The notes beneath the pieces are model-generated. The model saw only the letters and a program-made list of their open reading frames with translations, did not search any database and was not told the origin of the DNA. The translations under genes and the position numbers were made by a program. Below are positions 26,272-35,004 of a stretch of DNA of 64,000 bases, in pieces (the first letter of the stretch is position 1; each line of letters opens with the position of its first letter). Source of the DNA: Nocardioides phosphati (GTDB taxonomy: Bacteria; Actinomycetota; Actinomycetes; Propionibacteriales; Nocardioidaceae); the NCBI RefSeq assembly GCF_014646375.1, contig NZ_BMNI01000001.1:106572-170571 (forward strand), in the 5' to 3' direction.

Positions 26272-27897
26272 ATGAGCGCACGCAACCCCGAGCCCCCGAA
26301 GGACCGCACGGTCGAGGGCCCGCACGACCCCGAGCACAACATCGCCGGCTCCTACGCCCTCGAGCCGGAGTACGTCGCGGCCCTGACGTCGCACCTCCTC
26401 GCCACGTCGGGTGAGGTCGCCCAGTCGGTCTCGCCGGTCAACGGCCAGCCGCTCGGCGTCATCCCGCAGTCCTCGATCGACGACGTCGACACCGCCTTCG
26501 CGCGGGCGCGTGCCGCCCAGGCGACCTGGGCCCGCACCTCGATCGACGAGCGCGCGCGGATCATGATGCGCTTCCACGACCTCGTGCTGAAGCACGCCGA
26601 GGAGATCATGGAGATGGCCGTCTGGGAGTCGGCGAAGGCGCGTCGTGACGCCTACAACGAGGTCTACCACGTCGCGCTCACCGCTCGTTACTACGCGCGC
26701 ACGGCCCACCGTCACCTCGACACGACCCGCCGCGCGGGCGTGCTGCCGGGCCTGACCCGCATCGACCTCAACCGCGTGCCGAAGGGTGTCGTCGGCATCA
26801 TCTCGCCGTGGAACTACCCGTTCACCATGGCGATGTCCGACGGCCTGCCTGCGCTCATGGCCGGCAACGCGGTCGTCACCAAGGCCGACAGCCAGACCAT
26901 GCTGACCTCGCTCGTCGGCGTGCGTCTGCTCCGTGAGGCGGGCTTCCCCGAGGACCTGTGGATCGCCGTCGCCGGCCCGGGCTCCAAGATCGGCACCGCG
27001 ATCATCGGCCGCGCCGACTACATCTGCTTCACCGGCTCGACCGCGACCGGCAAGCGCGTCGCCGCGGGCTGCGCCGAGCGCCTGATCAACTGCTCGCTCG
27101 AGCTCGGCGGCAAGAACCCCCTCCTGGTCCTCGAGGACGCCAACATCGAGCGTGCCTCCGAGGGCGCCGTGCGTGCGTCGTACGGCAACGCCGGTCAGCT
27201 CTGCGTCTCGACCGAGCGGCTCTTCGTCGCCGACGCGATCTACGACCGCTTCGTCGCGCGCTTCGTGGCGCGCACCGAGGCGATGACGCTCGGCGCCGGC
27301 CAGGACTGGTCGATCGACATGGGCTCGCTCATCTCCCAGGACCAGCTCGACACCGGGCTCGCGCACATCGAGGACGCCGTCGCCAAGGGCGCCACGGTCC
27401 TCACCGGTGGCAAGCACCGCCCCGACATCGCGCCGTACTTCCTCGAGCCGACGATCCTCGAGGGCGTCACGCCCGAGATGGACATCTACGCCAACGAGAC
27501 CTTCGGCCCGGTCGTCTCGCTCTACCGCTTCCACGAGGAGACCGAGGCGATCGCGCTCGCCAACGAGGGCTGCTACGGCCTCAACGCCTCGGTGTGGACC
27601 AAGGACGCCAAGCGCGGCCGCGCCATCGCCCGCGAGATCAAGGCCGGCACGGTCAACGTCAACGAGGGCTACGCCGCGACGTTCGGCTCGCTCGAGGCCC
27701 CGATGGGCGGCATGCGCGAGTCCGGCCTGGGCCGTCGCCAGGGTGCCGAGGGCATCCACCGCTACACCGAGGTCCAGTCGGTCGGCACCCAGCGGCTCCA
27801 CCCGCTGACCCAGCCCTGGCTGCTCAGCAACAAGCAGTGGGCCGGCATCACCTCGCTCAACGAGAAGCTCATGACGAAGGCGGGGCGCCGCGCGTGA
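26272..27897 (+). CDS. Succinate-semialdehyde dehydrogenase family aldehyde dehydrogenase
   Basis: 541-residue aldehyde dehydrogenase. The NAD(P)-binding GSTATGKRVA (about 254-263), the catalytic general base in LELGGKNPL (about 279-287) and the nucleophile in GNAGQLCVSTE (Cys at about 312) are present. Overall sequence resembles the actinobacterial succinate-semialdehyde dehydrogenase (GabD2-like) group; other aldehydes are possible. The ATG at 26272 is preferred over 26239 because TACTCT lies seven bases before it. The stop overlaps the next gene (GTGA), so this enzyme is co-translated with the cholesterol-oxidase-like GMC enzyme, suggesting a linked oxidative pathway. Confidence 0.88.
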   Translation: MSARNPEPPKDRTVEGPHDPEHNIAGSYALEPEYVAALTSHLLATSGEVAQSVSPVNGQPLGVIPQSSIDDVDTAFARARAAQATWARTSIDERARIMMRFHDLVLKHAEEIMEMAVWESAKARRDAYNEVYHVALTARYYARTAHRHLDTTRRAGVLPGLTRIDLNRVPKGVVGIISPWNYPFTMAMSDGLPALMAGNAVVTKADSQTMLTSLVGVRLLREAGFPEDLWIAVAGPGSKIGTAIIGRADYICFTGSTATGKRVAAGCAERLINCSLELGGKNPLLVLEDANIERASEGAVRASYGNAGQLCVSTERLFVADAIYDRFVARFVARTEAMTLGAGQDWSIDMGSLISQDQLDTGLAHIEDAVAKGATVLTGGKHRPDIAPYFLEPTILEGVTPEMDIYANETFGPVVSLYRFHEETEAIALANEGCYGLNASVWTKDAKRGRAIAREIKAGTVNVNEGYAATFGSLEAPMGGMRESGLGRRQGAEGIHRYTEVQSVGTQRLHPLTQPWLLSNKQWAGITSLNEKLMTKAGRRA

Positions 27898-29615
27898 GCC
27901 ACCAGCACTACGACGTCCTCATCATCGGCTCGGGCTTCGGTGGCTCCGTCTCCGCGCTGCGGCTGACCGAGAAGGGCTACAAGGTCGGCGTGCTCGAGGC
28001 GGGCGCGCGCTTCCGCGACGAGGACTTCGCGAAGAACTCCTGGGACCTGAAGAAGTTCCTCTTCAACCCCGCCATCGGCGCCTACGGCATCCAGCGCATC
28101 GACATGGTCAAGGACTGCCTGATCCTCGCCGGCGCTGGTGTCGGCGGCGGCTCGCTGGTCTACGCCAACACGCTCTACGAGCCGCTCGACGCCTTCTACA
28201 AGGACCGCTCGTGGGCGCACATCACCGACTGGAAGTCGGAGCTCGCGCCCTACTACGACCAGGCCAAGCGCATGCTCGGCGTCGTCATCAACCCGGTCGA
28301 GACCGCCTCCGACCGCGAGGTCGCGAAGGTCGCGCAGCAGTTCGGCAGCGCCGACTCGCTCCACATGACGCCGGTCGGCGTCCTGTTCGGTGGCGAGGAC
28401 GGTCGTGACGGCGGCAAGGACGTCGAGGACCCGTACTTCGGCGGCGCCGGCCCCCGGCGTACGACGTGCACGAACTGCGGCGAGTGCATGACCGGCTGCC
28501 GTCACGGTGCGAAGAACACCCTCGTGAAGAACTACCTCTACCTGGCCGAGCAGGCCGGCGCCGAGGTGCACCCGCTGACGACCGTCACCGACGTCCGGCC
28601 GAAGGTCGGCGGTGGCTACACCGTCACCGCCCGCTGGACCAAGGCGAAGCTGTCGCGCAAGACCGCGGTCAAGACCTTCACGGCCGACCACGTCATCTTC
28701 GCCGCGGCCGCGCTCGGCACCCAGAAGCTCCTGCACAAGCTGAAGGACGAGGGCTCGCTGCCGCGCGTCTCGGACCGCCTCGGCGTGCTCACGCGCACCA
28801 ACTCGGAGTCGATCCTCGGCGTCATCTCGGAGCGGGGCGCCGACGTCGACTTCACCGACGGCGTCGCGATCACCTCCTCGTGGCACCCCGACGAGGTCAC
28901 CCACATCGAGCCGGTCCGCTACGGCAAGGGCTCCAACGCGATGGCGCTGATGCAGACGGTCCTCAGCGACGGCGGCGCCGGCCGCTTCGGTCGCTGGGCG
29001 AAGGACTACGCCAAGCTCTGGATGAAGCCGACCAACCTCACCAACCTGTACGACGTGAAGCACTGGTCCGAGCGGGTCGTGATCCTGCTGGTCATGCAGA
29101 CGCTCGACAACTCGATCACCACCTCGCTCAAGAAGCTCCCGGGCGGCAAGAAGGTGATGACCTCGAAGCAGGGCCACGGTGGCGAGAACCCCACCTGGAT
29201 CCCGGTCGCCAACGAGGCCGCCCGCCAGATGGCCGACAACATGAACGGCGTCGCCGGCGGCACCGTGGGCGAGCCGTTCAACATCCCGCTGACGGCGCAC
29301 TTCATCGGCGGCTGCACGATCGGTGACTCGGCGGACACCGGCGTGGTCGACCCGTTCCACCGGATGTACGGCTACGAGGGCCTGCACATCATGGACGGCT
29401 CGACGATCTCGGCGAACCTCGGTGTGAACCCGTCGCTGACGATCACCGCCCAGGCCGAGCGTGCCCTGTCGTTCTGGCCGAACAAGGGCGAGGTGGACAC
29501 CCGCCCCGCGCAGGGCGAGGCCTACCGCCGCATCGAGCCGGTCCAGCCGAAGAACCCGGTCGTGCCCGAGGCGGCTCCGGCAGCGCTGCGGCTGCCCATC
29601 GTGGGCATCTCCTGA
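27894..29615 (+). CDS. Cholesterol-oxidase-like GMC oxidoreductase (ChoD family)
   Basis: 573-residue FAD-dependent GMC oxidoreductase. The FAD motif IIGSGFGGSVSALRL is at about 10-24. AGAGVGGGSLVYAN (about 79-92) is the second conserved GMC block. A cluster of Cys in CTNCGECMTGC (about 191-201) is typical of the mycobacterial ChoD (Rv3409c) branch and not of secreted cholesterol oxidases. The C-terminal block HFIGGCTIG holds the catalytic His and GVNPSLTITA the partner Asn. No signal peptide is present, so it is intracellular. Rv3409c lies beside guaB3 and guaB2 in M. tuberculosis, so the neighbourhood is conserved. Activity on sterols is not assured. Confidence 0.85.
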   Translation: MSHQHYDVLIIGSGFGGSVSALRLTEKGYKVGVLEAGARFRDEDFAKNSWDLKKFLFNPAIGAYGIQRIDMVKDCLILAGAGVGGGSLVYANTLYEPLDAFYKDRSWAHITDWKSELAPYYDQAKRMLGVVINPVETASDREVAKVAQQFGSADSLHMTPVGVLFGGEDGRDGGKDVEDPYFGGAGPRRTTCTNCGECMTGCRHGAKNTLVKNYLYLAEQAGAEVHPLTTVTDVRPKVGGGYTVTARWTKAKLSRKTAVKTFTADHVIFAAAALGTQKLLHKLKDEGSLPRVSDRLGVLTRTNSESILGVISERGADVDFTDGVAITSSWHPDEVTHIEPVRYGKGSNAMALMQTVLSDGGAGRFGRWAKDYAKLWMKPTNLTNLYDVKHWSERVVILLVMQTLDNSITTSLKKLPGGKKVMTSKQGHGGENPTWIPVANEAARQMADNMNGVAGGTVGEPFNIPLTAHFIGGCTIGDSADTGVVDPFHRMYGYEGLHIMDGSTISANLGVNPSLTITAQAERALSFWPNKGEVDTRPAQGEAYRRIEPVQPKNPVVPEAAPAALRLPIVGIS

Positions 29616-29643
29616 CCCACCTCGACACATCCGTCACACGTCG

Positions 29644-29676
29644 CGGCCCCGTCCCAAATCTTTTGGGACGGGGCCG
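29644..29676 (+). terminator. Strong terminator after the GMC oxidoreductase
   Basis: A perfect 15-bp stem (29644-29658 with 29662-29676) with a three-base loop, starting 28 bases after the stop. The stem top is AAA/TTT, not a free U-tract. Confidence 0.88.
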
Positions 29677-29709
29677 TAACGCGTCTCGGAAGGGGTCGTT
29701 GCACGAAGA

Positions 29710-29812
29710 GGACCCGGAGAGTCTTGCTCCCTCCCATGCCGGGTCCCGTGTCCGCGCGGTTCCACCATGCGTGGACGGCCAGGACCCCGCCACCCTCCCT
29801 CCCCGGCGGGGT
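29710..29812. other. Three tandem hairpins upstream of guaA
   Basis: Three perfect stems follow one another: 29710-29717 with 29739-29746 (8 bp), 29761-29765 with 29771-29775 (5 bp), and 29784-29791 with 29805-29812 (8 bp). They lie after the terminator of the previous operon and before the leaderless guaA promoter, so they are not in either mRNA as inferred. A small RNA gene is possible. Bases 29813-29898 hold no other clear feature. Confidence 0.4.
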
Positions 29813-29898
29813 TCTGGTGCGTCACGGCGTCTCCGGCGCTCTCGTCGGCGCTCTCGTCGGGGTCGCGGACGATGGCCGGGAGGGCGGCGTACGGACGA

Positions 29899-29904
29899 TA
29901 GAAT
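29899..29904 (+). promoter_or_regulatory. -10 element of guaA
   Basis: TAGAAT six bases before the GTG, identical to the guaB arrangement. Confidence 0.7.
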
Positions 29905-29910
29905 CCGCGC

Positions 29911-31482
29911 GTGACTGACACTTCTCACGACCTCGTCCTCGTCGTCGACTTCGGCGCGCAGTACGCCCAGCTGATCGCGCGCCGCGTCCGCGAGGCGAAG
30001 GTGTACTCCGAGATCGTGCCGCACACGCTGCCCGTCGCCGAGATGCTGGCGAAGAAGCCGAAGGCGATCATCCTCTCCGGCGGCCCGTCGTCGGTCTACG
30101 AGGACGGCGCCCCGTCGCTCAACGGCAACCTCTTCGACGGCCAGGTGCCGGTCTTCGGCATGTGCTACGGCTTCCAGACGATGGCCCAGGCGCTCGGTGG
30201 CGAGGTCTCCGCGACCGGCCTGCGGGAGTACGGCCGCACCCCGGTCAACGTCGTCGAGCACGGTGTGCTGATGGCGGGCATGCCGTCGGCCCACAACGTG
30301 TGGATGTCGCACGGCGACCAGGTCGTCAAGGCGCCGGAGGGCTTCAAGGTCCTCGCCTCGACGGAGCTGACCCCGGTCGCGGCCTTCGAGGACGTCGACC
30401 GTGGCTACGCGGGTGTGCAGTGGCACCCCGAGGTGCTCCACTCCGAGCACGGCCAGCAGGTGCTCGAGCACTTCCTGTGGAACATCGCCGGCTGCCGCCA
30501 GACGTGGACCATCGGCAACATCGCGGAGGAGCAGATCGCCCGGATCCAGGAGCAGATCGGCCCCGACGGGCGCGCGATCTGCGGCCTCTCCGGTGGTGTC
30601 GACTCGGCCGTCGCCGCGGCGATCGTGCAGAAGGCGATCGGCGACCGACTCACCTGCGTCTACGTCGACCACGGCCTGATGCGCAAGGACGAGACCGCGC
30701 AGGTCGAGCGCGACTTCGTCGCCGCCACCGGCGCCAAACTGATCGTCGTCGACGCCGAGAAGCAGTTCCTCGACGCGCTCGCCGGCGTCTCCGAGCCGGA
30801 GGCCAAGCGCAAGATCATCGGCCGCGAGTTCATCCGCGCCTTCGAGGGTGCTGAGCTCGAGGTCATCAAGAGCGCACCCGAGGGCTCCAAGGTGGGCTTC
30901 CTCGTGCAGGGCACGCTCTACCCGGACGTCGTCGAGTCGGGCCACGGCGCCGGCGCTGCGACGATCAAGTCCCACCACAACGTCGGCGGCCTCCCCGAGG
31001 ACCTCGAGTTCGAGCTCGTCGAGCCGCTGCGTGAGCTCTTCAAGGACGAGGTCCGCGCCGTCGGTGCCCAGCTCGGGCTGCCGGACGTCATCGTCCAGCG
31101 CCAGCCGTTCCCGGGCCCGGGCCTCGGCATCCGGATCATCGGCGAGGTGACCCGGGAGCGCCTCGACATCCTGCGCGAGGCCGACGCGATCGCCCGCGAG
31201 GAGATGACCAAGGCCGGCCTCGACGGCACGATCTGGCAGATGCCGGTCGTGCTCCTCGCCGACGTCCGCTCGGTCGGCGTCCAGGGCGACGGCCGCACCT
31301 ACGGCCACCCGGTCGTCCTGCGCCCGGTCACCTCCGAGGACGCGATGACCGCCGACTGGGCGCGCCTGCCCTACGAGGTCCTGGAGCGGATCTCGACCCG
31401 GATCACCAACGAGGTCGCGGAGATCAACCGCGTCACCGTCGACATCACCTCGAAGCCCCCGGGCACCATCGAGTGGGAGTGA
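29911..31482 (+). CDS. guaA: GMP synthase (glutamine-hydrolysing)
   Basis: 523-residue GMP synthetase, converting XMP to GMP with ATP and glutamine. The N-terminal glutamine amidotransferase domain (about 1-200) has the nucleophile in GMCYG (Cys at about 85) and His in QWHPE (about 171). The ATP pyrophosphatase domain has the PP-loop [10 protein letters not shown] (about 224-233), and the C-terminal dimerisation domain ends in [10 protein letters not shown], the usual GuaA ending. The GTG lies six bases after TAGAAT, as in guaB, so the two purine genes may be co-regulated. A 16-bp terminator follows. Confidence 0.97.
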   Translation: MTDTSHDLVLVVDFGAQYAQLIARRVREAKVYSEIVPHTLPVAEMLAKKPKAIILSGGPSSVYEDGAPSLNGNLFDGQVPVFGMCYGFQTMAQALGGEVSATGLREYGRTPVNVVEHGVLMAGMPSAHNVWMSHGDQVVKAPEGFKVLASTELTPVAAFEDVDRGYAGVQWHPEVLHSEHGQQVLEHFLWNIAGCRQTWTIGNIAEEQIARIQEQIGPDGRAICGLSGGVDSAVAAAIVQKAIGDRLTCVYVDHGLMRKDETAQVERDFVAATGAKLIVVDAEKQFLDALAGVSEPEAKRKIIGREFIRAFEGAELEVIKSAPEGSKVGFLVQGTLYPDVVESGHGAGAATIKSHHNVGGLPEDLEFELVEPLRELFKDEVRAVGAQLGLPDVIVQRQPFPGPGLGIRIIGEVTRERLDILREADAIAREEMTKAGLDGTIWQMPVVLLADVRSVGVQGDGRTYGHPVVLRPVTSEDAMTADWARLPYEVLERISTRITNEVAEINRVTVDITSKPPGTIEWE

Positions 31483-31499
31483 CACGCTCCTGTTGAACG

Positions 31500-31535
31500 C
31501 CGAAGGGGCCGACGGACGACCGTCGGCCCCTTCGG
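31500..31535. terminator. Terminator between guaA and the convergent DUF2892 gene
   Basis: A perfect 16-bp stem (31500-31515 with 31520-31535) and four-base loop; symmetrical, so it can serve both convergent operons. Confidence 0.9.
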
Positions 31536-31550
31536 TGCTCTCCGGGGGCG

Positions 31551-31760
31551 TCACCTCTGCGGGAACGCGCACCCTCCCGGCAGCCCGAGCCTGCGGAAGA
31601 CGATGGCGGCCGGGCAGAAGCCGGTGAACGCCGACTGGAGCAGGTTGGCGCCCACGAAGCCGGTGAGCAGCAGGAACCACGGCGAGACCAGTGCGACCAG
31701 GATCGCGCTGGTCAGGGTCATGGTGCCCGCCAGGATCAGGACGGCCCGGTCGACGGTCAT
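31551..31760 (-). CDS. DUF2892 (YgaP-like) small membrane protein
   Basis: 69-residue membrane protein with two hydrophobic segments (about 5-24 and 26-46) and the GFCPAAIVFRRLGL signature of the DUF2892/YgaP transmembrane family. In YgaP this part is fused to a rhodanese domain and handles sulfur; free-standing copies are frequent in sulfide- or persulfide-responsive operons. The Cys in GFCP and a second near the C-terminus are notable. The ATG overlaps the stop of the upstream Cys-rich protein (ATGA). It is the last gene of the MMPL-AhpD-Cys-rich-DUF2892 operon. Confidence 0.83.
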   Translation of the reverse strand: MTVDRAVLILAGTMTLTSAILVALVSPWFLLLTGFVGANLLQSAFTGFCPAAIVFRRLGLPGGCAFPQR

Positions 31761-31924
31761 CGGCGGCCTCCGAAGAGCCGGGCCAGGACCCCCTGGCCGT
31801 GTGCGTCGGCGTGGCCGTCGCACCAGTTGGCCGGCGGCACCATGGCCTTCACGGCAGCGACGTGCTGGCCGCAGCCCGCCCACGTGGTCTTCTTGCAGGT
31901 CTTGCAGGCAACGGGTCGACACAT
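31757..31924 (-). CDS. 55-residue Cys/His-rich small protein
   Basis: A very short but well-supported gene. The ATG at 31924 has a strong GGAAGGAG site, and its stop overlaps the DUF2892 start. The protein begins MCRPVACKTCKKTTWAGCGQ, giving C2, C7, C10 and C18, followed by a His (H21) and another Cys-His pair (NWCDGH, near 40-44). The pattern suggests a zinc or iron-sulfur knuckle, or reactive thiols. I recall similar short proteins in actinobacteria but no named function. Its place between an AhpD-like protein and DUF2892 points to thiol or sulfur chemistry. Confidence 0.75.
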   Translation of the reverse strand: MCRPVACKTCKKTTWAGCGQHVAAVKAMVPPANWCDGHADAHGQGVLARLFGGRR

Positions 31925-31954
31925 GGTCGATCTCCTTCCGTTCGTGGTGAGGGG

Positions 31955-32335
31955 TCAGGCCGGGTTCTCGCCGGCCTCGAGGGCGTCCGCGAACTCGCAG
32001 AAGGCCTCGTAGGCGCGGGCCCCGTGGATCGTGGCGGGGCCGCCGTGCATGAGGAAGGTGACGCCGATCGCCTCGGCGGCTTCCTGCCGCGTCGCCCCGG
32101 CACGGACGGCGGCCTGGCTGTGTGAGGCGATGCAGCCGTCGCAGCCCTCCACGACACCGATCGCCAGGGCGATGAGCTCCTTGGTCTTCACCTCGAGCGC
32201 TCCCGGGGCGAAGACGCCCTTGTGCAGCTCGCTCCATCCGGCGTACACGTCGGGGATCGCCCGGCGCAGCGCGCGGTGCTGCGGGGAGAGCTCGCGGAGG
32301 ACGGCCTTGCCGTGTGCGGAGTGGTTCTCGGTCAT
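31955..32335 (-). CDS. AhpD-like carboxymuconolactone decarboxylase family protein
   Basis: 126-residue protein of the CMD/AhpD superfamily. The redox centre reads EGCDGCIASH, with Cys65, Cys68 and His72, the CxxC-x3-H arrangement of AhpD-type peroxidase or disulfide reductases. No other domain is present. The ATG has an AAAGG ribosome site. It lies 11 bases after the MMPL transporter gene and 30 bases before the Cys-rich gene on the same strand. In this operon, headed by CstR-type operators, a role in peroxide or persulfide reduction is plausible but inferred. Confidence 0.87.
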   Translation of the reverse strand: MTENHSAHGKAVLRELSPQHRALRRAIPDVYAGWSELHKGVFAPGALEVKTKELIALAIGVVEGCDGCIASHSQAAVRAGATRQEAAEAIGVTFLMHGGPATIHGARAYEAFCEFADALEAGENPA

Positions 32336-32346
32336 GGTGATGCCTT

Positions 32347-34503
32347 TCAGTGCGAGAAGCGGATGGTGGGGAGGATCCGGCGGAGCCAGGCGGGCGAGGC
32401 CCAGGCCGCGCGGCCGGCGAGCCGGAGCATCACCGGGAGCAGGACCAGCCGGACCAGGAAGGCGTCGAGCAGGACCGCGACGCCGAGGATGACGCCCATC
32501 TCCTTGGGCGGGAGCGGGCCGGAGAGGGCGAAGGTGAAGAAGACCGCGACCATGACGCCGCCGGCCGCGAAGATCACCCGGCCGGAGTGGGCCACCGCGC
32601 CGACCATCGCCTCGTGCGGGTCGCCCGACTTCTCCCAGTGCTCCTTGGCCGAGGCCAGCAGGAACACGGTGTAGTCCATCGCGATGGCGAAGATCATCGC
32701 GAAGAAGAAGACCGGCGCCCAGGCGTCGAGGAAGCCCTGGTGCTCGAAGCCGAGGAGGCCGGAGCCGTGTCCGTCCTGGAAGACCAGGCGGGCGACGCCG
32801 AACGCCGCAGCGGTGGAGAGCAGGCTCGCCAGCGTGCCGAGCAGGGAGATCAGCGGCGCCTGCAGGGCGACCAGCAGGAGCAGGAAGCCGAGCAGCATGA
32901 CGACGCCGATCACGAGCGGTGCCGAGCGGTCGAGCTGGTCCTTGAGGTCCAGGTTCTCGATCGCGGCCCCGCCCACCTTCGCCGTCGACGGCAGGTCGGC
33001 GCGCAGCCGGTCGACCGTCGTCGCGAGCGCAGGGTCGGAGGGGTCGACCGTCGGCACGGCCTGGATCAGGACCAGACCGCTCCTGTCGCCCGCCGCGACC
33101 GGGGGCATGGCGGCGGCGATGCCGCGGTCGCGCGTCAGGACGTCGTACGCCGCGTCCGCCTGGTCGGCGTCGGCGATCACCTGCAGCGCACCCGGTGCGC
33201 CCGTGCCGAACGCCGTCTGGACCGTGTCGTAGCCGACGCGGGCACTCGCGTCGTCCGGAAGGACCTTGATCGACGGCATCGCGGTACGCAGCCCGAGGAT
33301 CGGGGCGGCCAGCGCGACGAGGACCACGAGCGAGGCGGTGCCCCACAGCACCGGCCGCCGCCACAGCCGCTCGCCCCACGCAGCGAAAGCGGCAGAGCGG
33401 TGCTCGCCGGCCTTGACCCACGGCAGCGAGAACTTGTTGATCCGGTGGTCGAGCTTGATCAGCACGAGCGGCAGCAGCGTCAGCGTGGCCGCGAGGATGA
33501 AGACCACCGAGAGCATGATGCCGCCTGCCATCGAGCGGAACGACGGTGACGGGACGAGCATGACTGCGGAGAGCGAGACCAGCACGGTCGCCCCCGAGAG
33601 CAGGACGGCCTTGCCCGCGGTGTCCATCGTCTCGGCCACCGCGTCGCGTGCGGTCCGGTGCCGGCCCTCGCGGGCGGCGCGGTAGCGGACGACGAGGAAC
33701 AGGGCGTAGTCGATACCCAGGGCGAGCGAGAACATCATCGCGAAGTTCATCGCCCAGATGGAGACGGGGACGAGCTCGTTGATGAGGACGAGGGAGCCCG
33801 CGGAGGCGACGAGGCCCGCGAGGGTGAGCAGCAGGGGCAGTCCGGCGGCGACGAGCGCGCCGAAGGCGAGCACGAGGATGCCGAGCGTGACCGGCCAGGA
33901 GCGCAGCTCCGAGCCGAGCATTGCCTTGAGGTTCGCCTCGTTGAAGTCGGACCACAGCACCGATGCGCCGGTCGGGTCGACGCTGATCGTGGAGGTGCCC
34001 GCGTCGGCGAGCTTCTCCTTCAGGTCCGTGGCGACCCTCACCATCTCGTTGGTGTCGACCCCCGCGCCGGCCAGCACGACAGCGGTCGTTCCGTCGCGCG
34101 ACAGGGTCGCGCCCGGCTGCGGCGGGACGACGGTGGCGATGCGGTCGTCGCCCTCCAGGATCCGGGTCACGTCGGCGAGGACCGCCGCGCCGTCGGCTGA
34201 GGTGAGTGGCGCGCCGTCACTGTGGACGACGACCTGGAGCGCGTGGCTGGCGTTGCCGCCGAAGTGCTCCTGGGCGAGTGTGCGGGCCGCCACCGACTCC
34301 GATCCGTTCGCCTGCCAGCCCGCCCCCGAGAGGTTCTTCTCGACGAACGGCGCGAACACGCCGAGGCCGATCACGACCACCATCCAGGCGAGCGCGACCA
34401 GTCGGGTGTGGTCGGCGACCCAGAGGCCGAGGGAGCCGAGCCAGCCGGTGTTCGTGAGGGGAGCGGCGGTGTCGTCCGCCGCCTGGTCCATGTGCTGCGC
34501 CAT
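32347..34503 (-). CDS. MMPL-family RND transporter
   Basis: 718-residue inner-membrane transporter of the MMPL (RND superfamily) type. It has two halves, each with one transmembrane segment, a large periplasmic-side loop and five further segments; the first half runs to about 370. The GIDYALFLVVRYR and AMDYTVFLLASAKEHW blocks (TM4 of each half, with the Asp-Tyr proton-relay pair) are diagnostic. MMPL proteins export lipids or small hydrophobic molecules. The ATG at 34503 has an AGGAGG site. It heads the operon that is divergent from DUF302-CstR-like, with GC-rich palindromes in the shared promoter. The substrate is unknown. Confidence 0.92.
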   Translation of the reverse strand: MAQHMDQAADDTAAPLTNTGWLGSLGLWVADHTRLVALAWMVVVIGLGVFAPFVEKNLSGAGWQANGSESVAARTLAQEHFGGNASHALQVVVHSDGAPLTSADGAAVLADVTRILEGDDRIATVVPPQPGATLSRDGTTAVVLAGAGVDTNEMVRVATDLKEKLADAGTSTISVDPTGASVLWSDFNEANLKAMLGSELRSWPVTLGILVLAFGALVAAGLPLLLTLAGLVASAGSLVLINELVPVSIWAMNFAMMFSLALGIDYALFLVVRYRAAREGRHRTARDAVAETMDTAGKAVLLSGATVLVSLSAVMLVPSPSFRSMAGGIMLSVVFILAATLTLLPLVLIKLDHRINKFSLPWVKAGEHRSAAFAAWGERLWRRPVLWGTASLVVLVALAAPILGLRTAMPSIKVLPDDASARVGYDTVQTAFGTGAPGALQVIADADQADAAYDVLTRDRGIAAAMPPVAAGDRSGLVLIQAVPTVDPSDPALATTVDRLRADLPSTAKVGGAAIENLDLKDQLDRSAPLVIGVVMLLGFLLLLVALQAPLISLLGTLASLLSTAAAFGVARLVFQDGHGSGLLGFEHQGFLDAWAPVFFFAMIFAIAMDYTVFLLASAKEHWEKSGDPHEAMVGAVAHSGRVIFAAGGVMVAVFFTFALSGPLPPKEMGVILGVAVLLDAFLVRLVLLPVMLRLAGRAAWASPAWLRRILPTIRFSH

Positions 34504-34521
34504 CTGCGCCTCCTTTCGTGG

Positions 34522-34575
34522 AACCCCCCAGGGGGTTATGATGAGAACCGTAGCAGATAACCCCCCGGGGGGTTA
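34522..34575. promoter_or_regulatory. Two CsoR/CstR-type GC palindromes in divergent promoter
   Basis: Site 1, AACCCCC-CA-GGGGGTT, spans 34522-34537. Site 2, a perfect 18-base palindrome TAACCCCCC-GGGGGGTTA, spans 34558-34575. This A/T-flanked C-tract/G-tract form is the known operator type of CsoR/CstR/RcnR repressors, and a CsoR-family gene is two genes away. One site probably serves each direction. Confidence 0.85.
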
Positions 34576-34601
34576 CGTCGAACGGGTCACAGGAGGCCGA
34601 C

Positions 34602-35003
34602 ATGCAGGAGTTCACGCTCGAACGCACGATTGCTGCGCCGTACGACGAGGCGGTGGCGCAGGTCCGCGCCGCTCTCGCGGAGGCCGGCTTCGGCGTGCTG
34701 ACGGAGATCGACATGAAGGCGACGCTCAAGGCGAAGATCGGCGTCGACATCGCGCCGCGCGTGATCCTCGGCGCCTGCCGGCCCGCGCTCGCGCACCAGG
34801 CGCTTGAGGCGGATCCCCGCATCGCGACCATGCTTCCGTGCAATGTCGTGGTGTCGGCGGAACGTGAGGGCAGCCGGGTCGAGGTCTTCGATCCCGCGGC
34901 CATGACATCCTTCAGCACGTCGTCGGCGATCGCGGAGGTCGCCGCTGAGGCGCGCGACCGGCTCACGCAGATGCTGGCACGCCTCACAGGGCAGGAGGAC
35001 TGA
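34602..35003 (+). CDS. DUF302 domain protein
   Basis: 133-residue protein of the DUF302 family, a small two-layer alpha/beta fold often encoded beside CsoR/CstR regulators, sulfur transferases and DUF2892 proteins. The characteristic GFGVLTEIDM stretch is at about 28-37 and the IGACRPALAHQAL stretch near 55-67, with a conserved Cys. A second Cys lies in the ATMLPCNVVV strand. Function of the family is not established. The ATG has an excellent AGGAGG site. It is translated with the CsoR-like gene one base after its stop, and both are controlled by the palindromes upstream. Confidence 0.88.
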   Translation: MQEFTLERTIAAPYDEAVAQVRAALAEAGFGVLTEIDMKATLKAKIGVDIAPRVILGACRPALAHQALEADPRIATMLPCNVVVSAEREGSRVEVFDPAAMTSFSTSSAIAEVAAEARDRLTQMLARLTGQED

Positions 35004-35004
35004 C

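Noticed and set aside
29701-29820. tRNA gene in the guaA upstream gap
   Set aside because: The hairpins do not form a cloverleaf, and there is no T-loop consensus or CCA-compatible acceptor stem.
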